This document shows positions 26,535-39,100 of a stretch of 64,000 nt of DNA, piece after piece; the first letter of the stretch is position 1; every line of letters begins with the position of its first letter. Source of the stretch: Delphinus delphis (Eukaryota > Chordata > Mammalia > Artiodactyla > Delphinidae); contig NC_082694.2 of NCBI RefSeq assembly GCF_949987515.2, forward strand, positions 11,339,958 through 11,403,957, in the 5' to 3' direction. The notes beneath the pieces were generated by a model. The model saw nothing but the letters and a program-made list of their open reading frames with translations. It made no database searches and was not told the origin of the DNA. The position numbers and the translations under genes are program-made.

Positions 26535-29500
26535 AAACTGAATCACTTTGCTGTACACCTGAAACTAGCACAACATTGTAAGTCAACTCTACTTCAATTT
26601 AAAACAAGAATTTAAGGTCTAGCCATGTAATCAGCTTAAAGGGAGCAGTAGGGGTGGGCATCGACGTGGCCGATTGTAACATGAGGGGGGTTCTCCTTGT
26701 CCGGAAGACTCCCTGTGCACAGTCAAGCCGGATGGCAGCTCCTGGCAAACCCTTGCTGACCCTCCTGCCCTGGACCTCTTCCTTCTGACCACTTCTAGCC
26801 TGCTTTCACTTCCCTGCATTTCTTCCCCCTCCGCCTCTCTTTCTTGATTGACTTAATGGTAGATCTGTCTTCTCCCTCTCCTGCATCTCCCTCTCTCTCA
26901 GCAGCAAACCTGATTTCCTTCTTTTCTGGAATCTCCCTTCCTCCTGGGCAGTGTGGAGTTTGGACCTGTCTGCCTCCTGGTGCTCTGTTTCTCACCACAC
27001 AGGTTATCCTTCCTGGCTTCCCTCATTTGCACTTGGTAAGCTGAGTTCTGTTTCTGCAGGTGGGGGTTAGCTACCCATCCCTGGAGCCGGGGAGGGATTT
27101 GGTACCTTGTGAATTGGCAGAACCATGGTGACGTCTCTTTGCAGTTTCCTCCTGTAGCGTGAATTCCTGAGTCACTCTTACAAGATAGGCTGTTGTAAAC
27201 CCAGGAGCGGGGGCTTTGAGGACTTTTTGTCAAGCATGGTGAGGCCTTTACCCTTGGGTATCTCCTGCTTATCCAGAAAAATGCACATGGTCCCCAGGAC
27301 ACACTCAGATGAACTCTTCCATTGCCTTGAAATGTTTTAAGGTGGAAAATCAAGACTTTCTTGAGTCTTCCTCTTAAAAAAACACACTTCTGTTTTTTCA
27401 AGAATGAGATTCGCACACTGGCATACCTGAAGCGTCACAAAATGATAGAGGCTTTCAACATTCTGAAAGTCAAGGTGGGCACAGAGTTTGTGGTGAAGGA
27501 GGCCCAGTGGAGGCAGCTGGCCAAGATCGTGGCGCCAGACATCAGCAGTTCCCACCTGGAGCTCCTTCTGAGGATCTCCGACGAGGGACAGAAGGGTTAT
27601 GTGGGTAAGAAGCCTTGGCCGCTGAAATTCCTCTTCCCCGTGCATCAGAAAGTGGGGTGGGGGGGCTTCTAAAAGTGATGGGATGTTTGTTCATTTTCTT
27701 CAGTTTGCAACTGAGAATGTATATTGGCATTCCCTGCTGGCAGTGTCATAGTGGAATTAGGTTCCTGACGCTGTGTTCCGAAAGGGGTGTCGTGGTGTGT
27801 GTTGTCAGCATGTGAGGAGCCTTCCAGAAGCCCTTCACCTTGTAACACGGTCATTCCCCTCCCAGGATTCTGCCTTAGGGAGCTCATCTAAAATATGCAA
27901 AAGGGCTGTATAAATAAACGTCTAAATTGCGTTTAGCATTTGAAAAGTTGAAAGTCCCCTAAATATTCATGTATTAGCGATTGATAGTTATTATCAATAA
28001 TGTTTCATATTGGTAGCATGCTTGCCACGCGTGAGACACTGTCATGATTGTTGTGTGTATGTGATCTTCCCCAGACTCACTGAGCTGTAGGTCTTGTTAA
28101 CCTCCTCTATCAATATGGAAACTGAGACTCAAAGAGATTTGGTCGGTTGCCCAGAGCCACACAGCTGCAGTGTGGAACAGGCCATCTGACTCCAAGGCCC
28201 CTGCTTTTTATCATTACTCTAAGCTGCCCCAAATTCTGAGGGTCACTTAACGGGAAATTTTGGTGACATTAAAAATGACTGTGAAGATGAGGTAACAGTG
28301 GGGAAAGATGTGAGATGACTAAAATACACCCCAAACTGTAGGGCACACACATTTCTCTAGTTTCAAGAAAAGTCTAGACGGAAACACACCCAAATGGAGT
28401 GGGAGGTCTGATAGAATGTAAATTTACGTGAGACGAAGACTCTCAAACTAGTCCAGCAGAGCCGTGGGCTTTTTAGGACTCGGTGCCTGTGTGAGAAGAA
28501 GGAAATGACAGTGATTGTCTGGAACTTACATGAGTGTCCAGGGAAAAGAGAACTGTGTGGCAAGACACTGTTAGGTGGGTGATGCCAGCATCTTATAATG
28601 AGGGTTTTGGATCCAAGATGGACGTCAGCAGGGTTTGACAGGTGCCTTCCATTGAGCCCTGGGCACGTCCCTTCAGCCACCCAGGATCCAGGCTTCAATG
28701 GCTCAGGATCCAGGCTTCTCAGACCCTGAAGAGATGGCTTTGGTGCGCCCATTAGGGATTGGCGGTGATGCACTGTGAGATCCTCATGTCAGGGTTAGGG
28801 TTCTGCTAACGGTGGGGGAAAGGCGGCTGGGCAACCCTTGAGCACCATGCTTCCCAAGCTCTTTGGGAAGTGCAGTGAAGCTTTTAAATCGCTAGCCTGT
28901 CATGCAGCTGTACACTTGGGTAAAATACAACAAAAATGAATAACTACAAAAACGAAATCAAAAAAACATGTAAAACGCAAGTCCCAATTTTTCATTATTA
29001 GAGTCAACAGACATGAAATGATCCCGTCAATTGTTCTATACGTTTCTAAATTTTCAGAGCTGATCTCATGGGGGTGAGTCGGGGAGCATGAGGACAGGAC
29101 CAGCCGTGGCCCAGGGACCACACTCCTCCAGGGAGGAGCGCTGCTCTAGGACTTGGAGGAGAGGTCGGGACCTGGGCCCCCTTGGATCTCCCACTTCAAG
29201 AAGTGGTGTGGGATGGTGGCCCATGTCAGTCCAGGATTCCTAGACCTCAGCCCCTCTGTTTTTGAGAATTCTCTTTTGATCATTTAATACCTCTGCTGCT
29301 TCTAGAGAATTGAGACTCTGAAGATGTTGATGAAGCTTTAGGGCTTTATAAACTCTCTGCGATTCCTCCTGTAGTGTGAATTCCTGGGTTGCTCTTACAA
29401 GATGAGCTGCTGCAAACCCAGGAGCAGGGGCTTTTAGGAGTCTTTGTTGGGCTTGGTGAGGGCTTCACACTTGGGTATCTCCTGCTCATCCAGAAAAGAT

Positions 29501-32500
29501 ACACATGGTCCCCAGGACACACTCAGATAAACAGTGTTTCTTTGTTTATAAGGTCAGTCTAACTATTGACACTTGGGTGTCATGAAGAACAAACATATTA
29601 ACACGTGGGGACATAGCATCTTAATTTCTTTGGAAACTTCTTTGGTAATTTTCTTATGTCTTTAGGTAAATACAGGTTATTGACTATTTATCTCAATATG
29701 CATTAGGCCAATGCCCCGAACTCAATTAGTAATTTTAGAAAATATGTTTAAGAAATCATGGGTAGTTGATTCCCTGTTGACACCAAGGATTTGTCAGAGA
29801 AGCGTGAAACTCTGGACACTGTATCCATATAGTTTAAGCAAGTTACCCTATAGGGCCTTTTGGTTTACAACATCATGTGATTTACACAAGCCAGTTGATA
29901 AAGATAAGAGTTTTTAAATCATGACACAGTTTGAATCATGCCGCTTGGTTCCGGCCTATGTTAAGGTTTAAAGACACCTAAATGTTAGCTGAGATCATGA
30001 TACCGATTGACCCGTAAGATAAGGGGGAGGGATGTTTGAAGTTCCAACCATTTTAGCCTCTTTAGAAAACAAAGTTTGCATGAACTAAAACTCTATATTT
30101 GCACTTTGTACTTACATTGGATAAAATCAGGAAGAAGATGCGAAGCCACATTTTAAACCCTAAATCACAAAACAATTTATTAGTTTTCCTTTCCTGGGAG
30201 CATTAAATACATTTGAATTCAAATTTTAAATTATTTTAATTTGATTTATAAAGTAATTTTAGAACGTTTTAATTTTTGGTCAAAAGTGCTTAGATTTTAA
30301 GTGTGTAACCAGATCTTTAAAATGTGTCCTTTTTACCAAAAAAAAAAAAAAAAAAGCAAGCTTGTTTTTTCCCCCTAATGGCCTTTTTACAACTACTAAT
30401 TGCTGGTCTATTGTTAATTTGCATATCTTAAAAAAATTTTTTTAATTAGGTAGAGACACTAAGAACATTAAATGAAGTTAGAATTCCCTGGTTCCCATCT
30501 GATTTTCTTAAGAAATTAGAATATAGAAATACTGTTTAAATGAATATTTGGTTGTTTTACATATTTTATACTTGTGGGGGCCAGACTTTATAAACTGATT
30601 TGTTAGTTCAAGTTTTTATCTGGAAGGCACCTGTGTCAAGGAGAAAATCATTTTAAGACCTAGTCTCTTTAGCATTTTAATACGTTTGTGCAAGCCAAGA
30701 GTCTGTCAGAGACTTTGTTAAAAGAAAAAAGGTGATCATTAAGCTTGAAATTCCTTTTTTCCTCCACCCTAGTGAGGCTTTTTGTTTGTTGTGTTTGTTT
30801 GGTTTATCTATTTATTTTTTTTAGGGGATGGCACATTTAAAGCATAAAGAATTTTCCCTTGATTTCTTACTCCGGGAGGACCTTTAAGTCTCCATTCAGA
30901 ATTTAAGGAACGCATAGTGTTCACTTTAAAATAATTCATTTAACAATTCATGGAGAAATCGTTGCTTGTATCGGTTTGCTTGGACTGCCATAATGGCTGA
31001 GTGAGGTGGAAGGCAGGGAGTGAGGCAGCGGTGTCTGTGAACTAGCGAAGTCACATGCTTGGGTTGGCTGCCTTGGGCTGGCTCAGGGTCTGAGTGAGGA
31101 CAAGCGGGAGGCTGTGCCACTTGCTGTCCCCTTGGCCCTTGGGCCTTCATCCTTTGAGGCTTCATATCTTCACCTGTGAAACGCAGATCCAAGAGTCTGT
31201 GCTGGCTTTGTTTCACCCATTGAACCCTAGTGTCACAGCAGCCGTGTATTTGGGGGTCCTTTTTTCATTGCAGACAAAATGAACTTTCTACGCTTGGCTG
31301 ACCTCCTCAACATCCAGGTGGTCACCATCAACATCAAGAGACACCCGCTGGAAGCCTGGATGCCTCGGGTATACCAGTCGTCCCCAAGCCTCTTGGTTCA
31401 GAAGGTGGTTCGGCACAGGCAAGTGAGACGGGGCCGGTTTTCTCCCAAATTGCTTTGAAAATAGAGGAATCTGTTAATGCTGTCTGGACTGAATGTGTTT
31501 CATCACTGAAGCTATAAACCATTCCCCTGCTCACTGCTTCTGGTTTCTTGGGAAGGCATGGAAATGGTTCTGCTATGTTTAACCTTAGCCAGAGGACAGG
31601 TTTCTAGATTATGCTTCCTTCTTCGGTGTTTTTTTTGTTTTTTTTTTTTAAATGCTCAAGGACCACAGACTGGCTGTGCTTTCTGAGCCAGGGAAGCTGA
31701 CCACTCTCTGATTTCAGGAAGTTCCTGCCCCATCAGAGTCATTAGGAAGTTGATGTCAAATATGGCATTTTGTAAAGTATCTGGTAAGTAGACATGGGTT
31801 AGAGTTACTGGAATGACCGTTAAGAATGCCAGTTAGGGCTTCCCTGGTGGCACAGTTGTTGAGAGTCTGCCTGCCGATGCAGGGGACACGGGTTCGTGCC
31901 CCGGTCCGGGAAGATCCCACATGCCGCGGAGCGCCTGGGCCTGTGAGCCATGGCCGCTGAGGCTGTGCGTCTGTAGCCTGTGCTCTGCAACGGGAGAGGC
32001 CACGGCGGAGAGGGGCCCGTGTACCGCAAAAAAAAAAAAAAAAAAAAAAAAAAGCCAATTAATTCTTTTATTCCCAAGTAGATGGACTCCAGAAGAGTCC
32101 TTTATCCCGGCTGGAGAGTTTATTTTTACTATGTGTGGCCTGGAACACCCCTATCAGCAGAGGCTCCCGTCTTGCCTTCTGTGAATTTAATGTTTCATAC
32201 AAGTGAATGGTTCACTTGGGAGATTGGGATTGACATGTATACACTGATGTGTATAAAGTGGATGACTAATAAGAACCTGCTGAATAAAAAAATAAATAAA
32301 ATAACATTCAAAAATTAAAAAAAAAAAAGTGAATGGTATAGAAATCCTTGGAAGTAGCCCAGCCTATGATGTAGGTAAATATCCCTTTTAGCTCCCATAT
32401 TGTATACTTACGAAGGCCCTTTATGTAGAGGCGCCTTTCCATTCATCTCAATATTGAACTACTGGTGTGTTTCACACAGTGGATGTTTGTGTAACCACAT

Positions 32501-33078
32501 GTGGCATCCAGGGCTGGGACCTAGAGTCTGCAGCTTCCCCAGGACAATAGGGTAGGAGCCCCCGTTCCCCTGCTTCCCACGGCCACGCCCAGGGTTCACC
32601 CAGGATTCTCTGGAGCACAGAGCACAGATGCCTGTGAGGGGCAGCCTGCTCTGTAATTAAAAAGTTGAGTCAGAGCCCAACTGTCCTATTTTTTTCACCC
32701 CTTTTCACCCCAGACTTGGTGAGAAAGTGGGGCACGTCAGTCCCCTGGAAGACTTGTGTGCAATAGGAGTAAAGAGTTTTTCAGAAGCTTTCTGAGTTAA
32801 GGATGTTAATTTTCCAGGGTCAAGTAGTCAGGGTGTAATGGTCCTGGGCTAAGCCCTAAACCTTCTCCTTGCCCCCTGATTCTACCCAGCTTTTCATCTG
32901 ATCCAGGTACTGTGCCCAAAAGGCGAACCTGGGAAAACTAGGCCTCTGTTCTTCCCCCTCACTCTGTCTTCATTTTCTCCTTGGTGGGAAAGGCTATACC
33001 AGTGTACCAGTGTCAGTGAGAGGCAGGTGAATTTCAGAGCCCTAACCATGGTGGAACCTTTCCTTCCATGTTGAGTGA

Positions 33079-33113
<35 letters not shown>

Positions 33114-36100
33114 GGTGGGATGGGGGGTGGTGAGTATCTCATATTCATCACACTGACAGGAAACACAGTAGTTCCTGCAGGGCTCTGAACCTGCTTTTTT
33201 TTTTTTTTTTTTTAACTGAAATGTATGGTAACAGAATCTTCTTTTTTCCCTCCTGGCAGGATTTTTGTCTGGGTTTATGATGTCATCATTCTAATAAATG
33301 CCATATTCATTGCTTTGGATGAGAAAAACCCCTTAATTTCCTATGCAGAATGGCTTTTCCTTTCTCTCTATATTATTGAAATTCTCCTGAAATTGTACAC
33401 GTACGAACCCAGAGCCTATTTTGGAAGGAAGCAGTTCTGGAACTGGTGAGTCTGTGTTTTGGGGAGGAGGCCGTGGGTGAAGAGAGGGGCTTTCTGTCAC
33501 ACTTTGGGGAATAACGTTGTGGAGTGTTTCAAGCTCCATCTGCCTAGTTTTGAGGCTTCTTTTTTTTTAATATAAATTTATTTATTTATTTTTGGCTGTG
33601 TTGGGTCTTCGTTGCTGCACGTGGGCTTTCTCTAGCTGTGGCGAGCAGGGGCTACTCTTCGTTGCGGTGCGCGGGCTTCTCATTGCGGTGGCTTCCCTTG
33701 TTGCGGAGCATGGGCTCTAGACATGCAGGCTTCAGTAGTTGTGGCACGTGGGCTCAGTAGTTGTGGCTCGTGAGCTCTAGAGCGCAGGCTCAGTAGTTGT
33801 GGCTCAGTTGCTCTGCGGCATGTGGGATCTTCCCGGACCAGGGCTCGAACCCATGTCCCCTGCATTGACAGGCGGATTCTTAACCACTGCGCCACCAGGG
33901 AAGCCCGAGGCTTCTTATAATGAAGTCTTGAGGGCAGGGGAACATCTGGTTCTCAAAGCTGTCATTTAGGATGTCAGTTTGAATGACTGTCTAAAATTAG
34001 AATCACAGATCACGGCATCTTGGATTTGGAAAGGATCTTAGAATGTTGCACCCAATGAGACAATTCCTTCCGTGGTTGCCCGGCCCACTCCCTACTCTTG
34101 TTATTGGAAAACTTGGCCTGCGTGGCTGGACGATGAGGACCCTTAGCAAGCTCTTTCCCGGGCTGGATGTTTCTCCTGTGACCTTCTCTGCTCCAGGCTC
34201 TGTACCTCCCGGTCTTAAACCATCACCCACATGCTGCAAATCATCTTAAGTACCACTGAATGTCAGCCATCACGGGTAGTGCACAGCTCAGCAGGGTTGG
34301 ATCTCTGTGGTCACTGCTCCCAGTGCCAAGAAACTCACTCAGGTGTGCGTGTGGCCAGCTGACCAGTGTTATCCAAGGCAGTGGCACCGTTGTGAGAAAA
34401 GTCACGGCATGATGAGTTTCCCCTTTAATTAAACAGTTGCAGGGAATTCCCTGACACTTCAGCAGTTAGGACTCTGTGCTTTCACTGTCAAGTGTGTGGG
34501 TTCAATCCCTGGTAGGGGAACTAAGATCCCCCAAGCCGCATGGCATGGCCAGATAAATAAAAAATAAATAAATAAATAAATAAATAAATAAAGTTGCAAT
34601 GCATTTAGTAAGATGAATACCGAGAAAGATTACACTATGTATTCTGAAAATGTGTCGAAGTATTCTTGCAAGTATATAGTTATGTTGGAAGACAGAGTGA
34701 TATGAATTAGCTGATTCCTACAAATTTCCTTCGATGGTTCATTGGAGCAGCCAGTAAATGATCAAACACAGTGTTTCTTGCTTTGTACCTGCTGTCCTAA
34801 AAATTATGGAAATCAATTTGACGGCTGGATCGTTGCTTTGCGTAAGAGATTGGATTCAGAGTTTTCTCAGGATTCACTGTATCCCGAGCTTGACAGGCCT
34901 TTCCCTTGACTCCTCACTGACGTTGCTTCTCCACCAAATCTTAGGTTTGATACGCTGATCATCATCGCAGCCCTGGTGGCCACTGTGGCCAACACCACCA
35001 TTCAGTCAGGTCAGTGTCACCGGCTCTCAGCTTCCCCGCCTCCCGGGAGCGTGTGTTCAATCAGTAAACTTTGTAGAACATCCATGGTGTACCATTAGGG
35101 TGTTTGGGACGAGGCAGTGGGGACACAGGAGAATTAGTAAAACTATTCCGCTTTCTGGAGAGGGATGGTAGCTTTGTTTGTGTCTGGTTGTAGGGTAGAG
35201 ATTTCATTTGTAGGTATCACCACACCAAACACTCCGCTGGTCATCTCTCCAAACGGCCCTTGGTCTCAGCGCTCATCCTTGACCCTCTGCCCATGTTGGC
35301 CCCCAACCCAGGGTCCAGCTGTAGCAGGAGCTCTTCATCAGCCTCTGCCCACCACCCTCTCCTTTCTACCCTCCTCTGGCTCCTCTACATGTGCCGCCAC
35401 TGCCCTGCACACTCCTTCCTGTAGATGGCAGAGGGGATTATTAGAGATAGAGAAGCTTCTTAACATGACTATGAAATGAATGCTGGGGGGAGGGACGGCT
35501 TGCTGAAGTGCGTTCTGTAGAGCGGGATCCACAGTCAGTTCTTGATTATGGTCTGAAGTCTGTTCCTACACTCACGCTTCTTAGTTTTAGGGCTGGAGGG
35601 GATGCTCAGCTTGGTGCTGATTTGCCGGGGGAGTTACTGGTTGAAGGCAGTCCTCGCTTCCTCATTGCTCAGAGCCATCACCCTGTTCTTGAAGTGAAGT
35701 GCATAGTTCCCCAGGACCCACAGAGTCTCAGACCTCACTGCATAAAAGGGACAAGCCAGAGGCGCTCTGAAACCGGAATGTTAGATGGTTGTGTTCTTTT
35801 TCCAGCGAGAAAATACAACAGTCAGCAGATACTGGATATTGTCTTGATTTTGAGAATACTCCGGCTCTTACGGATCATTGTCAGCATTCAGAGGTAAAGA
35901 TGAAGCCATGGGAAACAGCTGCACCCGGGCAGTTCCCCATATTCGGGCTTGACAGAAACCACCCTGCCTGGGAACTAGAAACACGCCCAGCTGTGAACCC
36001 AGGATATAACTTGTATAGAGGACCTGGGTTCTCTGGGGGCGTTGGGGAGGGGCAGGGAGCCCGAGAAGGTGGTGAAGAGCCCCGAAGTGCAGCTCTCTGA

Positions 36101-39100
36101 GGGCAGGGATTCTGTCCTGTCACTTTCAACCCTGCGACGTGGTCCCTCAACTGTGCCTGCAGCCTGGTGACTGGACAGCTGTCACGATGGCAGCTAACGC
36201 TAAGGGAGTGTGCTAACCATTGCCTCGTTAAATCGCTCCAACGACCCTTGATGTAGGGGCTTTAATGATCTTTAGTTCCTGGGTGATGACAATGAAGCTC
36301 AGAGAGGTTAAGTAGTTCCCCCAGTGGTGCACAGCTAGAAAGAGGCAGAACTAGGATGCAAACCTAGAAGTCTGATCCCTAAACCCGGAAAAACCCACCC
36401 TGTTTTGGATAGGCCAGGTTCCTTTCAAGGAGTGTGTGGGGACTGCCATCTGAGGACTGGCCTGCTCCCCCGCAAAATAAGTAGGGGAGCAGGCCGGGTC
36501 AGCTGAGTCTCCAGGTCAGCTTTAATACAGGCTGAATTTTTTTTTTTTTTTTTTTTGGTACGCGGGCCTCTCACTGTTGTGGCCTCTCCCGTTGCGGAGC
36601 ACAGGCTCCGGACGCGCAGGCTCAGCGGCCACGGCTCACGGGCCCAGCCGCTCCGCGGCATGTGGGATCTTCCCGGACCGGGGCACGAACCCGCGTCCCC
36701 TGCATCGGCAGGCGGACTCTCCACCACTGCGCCACCAGGGAAGCCCCAGGATGAATTTTTGATGAAGAAAAAGGTTGGGGGAAGAAAGCAGATGAGGGTG
36801 GATGGTTTTTCAGCCTCAATACCCACCTGTGTCCTACCAGTGAAACTCTCTGTGATTACCTTTCTTATGTTTTTAAAAACGGTCTTGCTTTGTTTTGCTT
36901 CAGGGGAAACTCAGGTGAACTCCCCCCTCAGTTCAGAAGATGGACTGATGCTGACAAAATTGTCAAGGCAGATTCCTGACAGCATTTACAGCACAGATCC
37001 AGGACTGGCGGGAGGGGCATGAAACCAAACATGCTAGTGTGGTGTCAGTTTTACTTACATCTATCTTCCCTTTGCCTTGTGTCCGAAACTTTGTTTTATC
37101 CCAGATTCCGGGTGATCGTGACCACCTTAATTAACATCGGCCCCACGATGCTGACGTTTGGCGGTCTGGTCTTGGTGAGTGTTCTGTTCCTATTCTACGT
37201 GAAGCAAGCGATAAGATGTTCGTTCTTAGCAGGTCTCTGTGAGCCTTATTTTAAGTGAGGGAAAGAAAGGGAGATGAAGTCAATGAGATTCAAGGGGTTT
37301 CTAGGAGCTATTTTGAGAAATATCACATGTGTAGAAACATGGGGCATATAGCCGTCCAGGTACACTGGCTGCTGTAATAAAGCCAACCTCAGTGGGTTAA
37401 TCTCGTCAAAGTGTGTTTCTCACCCACGGTCCAGGGGGGTATTCCTAGCCAGCAGGTGGGTCTCAGGGGTGTAGGCTCCTTCCAGAGCATGGCTCTGCCG
37501 CTCTGGCCTCAGATCCTTCTTTGTTCTGCTCAGAAGAAAGCCCACCTGCTCCTCCAGAAGCCCAGTGGTAAGAACGTAGCCACGCGAGGCTGTGAGGGGA
37601 CTGGGCCCCCCACCCAGGAGTGATTCCGTGCTATGGAGGAGGAAGCTTGAATATCTGCTGCAGGGTACTTATCTTCTATTCTGTTAAAGTGGTAAAACAA
37701 AACAAAACAAAACGATTCAATTAGTACAGAAGAATGAAGATGGACTGCAGGTCGCGCATTCTCATCCACCGCGTGCCTCTTTCCCAGAGGCAACCATGAT
37801 TAAGAGTTTCTCGTTACGCTTCCTAAACATTTCCATCCATACAACAGGCATGTCATTTCCAGATGTATGTGTATCCAGTTTATTGTTGTGTCAAATGGGA
37901 TCATCTGTACCAAACATGGCACAACTGTTTTCTATCCAACGTCTTCCCAATGTCTTTGTCACATGTCCTGGAGGACACATGCACCCATGTGAGTTCTGCT
38001 CTGATGCAAAGTGTCCCACTGAGGGAAGACTCCAGAACATGGCTAATCAGCCCCTCCACCGGCCAACCACTAGAGATTTCACTTCTTTGCCATCACAGAT
38101 GATGGGGTGAAGCCCATCTTGTGTGTGTCTTTGCTTTCGTGAGTGTTTCTGTTGGGTACATTCCTAGCAGTGGAACTGCTAGGTCACAAGGTAAGTGTGT
38201 CCACAGTTTGGATCAGTGGTGGCGAATTGCCTTCCAAAAGACGTGCTCCCTGTGCATTCCAAATGCCAGTGTGTGCGGCATCTGTTTCTCTGCACCCCTC
38301 ACAGCTGGGTTTATTAAACATTTCCATACTCTCCAATCTGATGGGTGAGAAAATGGCACTGTGTCCCTTTGATGTGCATTTCTTTAGTTATTCCAGAGGC
38401 TGAGTGTGTTTTCCATGTTCTTTGGGCCACTTATGCTTATCTTTTTTTATAAGCAGCTTAATTCATATCCTTGGTCCATTTTTCTATTAGTTGTATTTTT
38501 TTATATGATTTGAAAGAGCGTTTTGCCGATCAGGGAAATAAGCCCTTGGTACGTTGTATACAGAGTAGTTATTTTTCCTCATCCGTCACTTGTTTGTTTT
38601 TGTTTTTCCGAAATAAAGGCTTTCTGTTGTATTTTTTCGGCTGTCTGAAAGTTTAAATTAATTACGTAGTCATACTTGTTGATGTTTTATTTTACAGTTT
38701 CTAGTTTTATATCATGCTTATAAGCCTTTTCTCTACTTGATTTTTTTTCTAGCTCCTTTATAGTTTGGTTTTTACATTTAACTCTTTGACACCTTTGGAA
38801 TTTATTTTGATATAAGAAATGAGGTGAACGGGACTTCCCTGGCAGTCCAGTGGTTAAGACTCCACGCTTCCACTGCGGGGGGCACGGGTTTGATCCCTGG
38901 TCGGGGCACTAAGATCCTATATGCCGCGTGGCACAGCCAAAAAAATCCAAAAAAACAAAAAACAAAACAAATGAGGTAAAGATCCAAATTTATTATTTTT
39001 TTCCCTAGAGGCCTAACTATTGATATTATTTACTGAGTATTTAACCCACTAACTTGCTCACAGCATCATTTTGTCTTTGTAAACGGGGACCACAGCAGAG

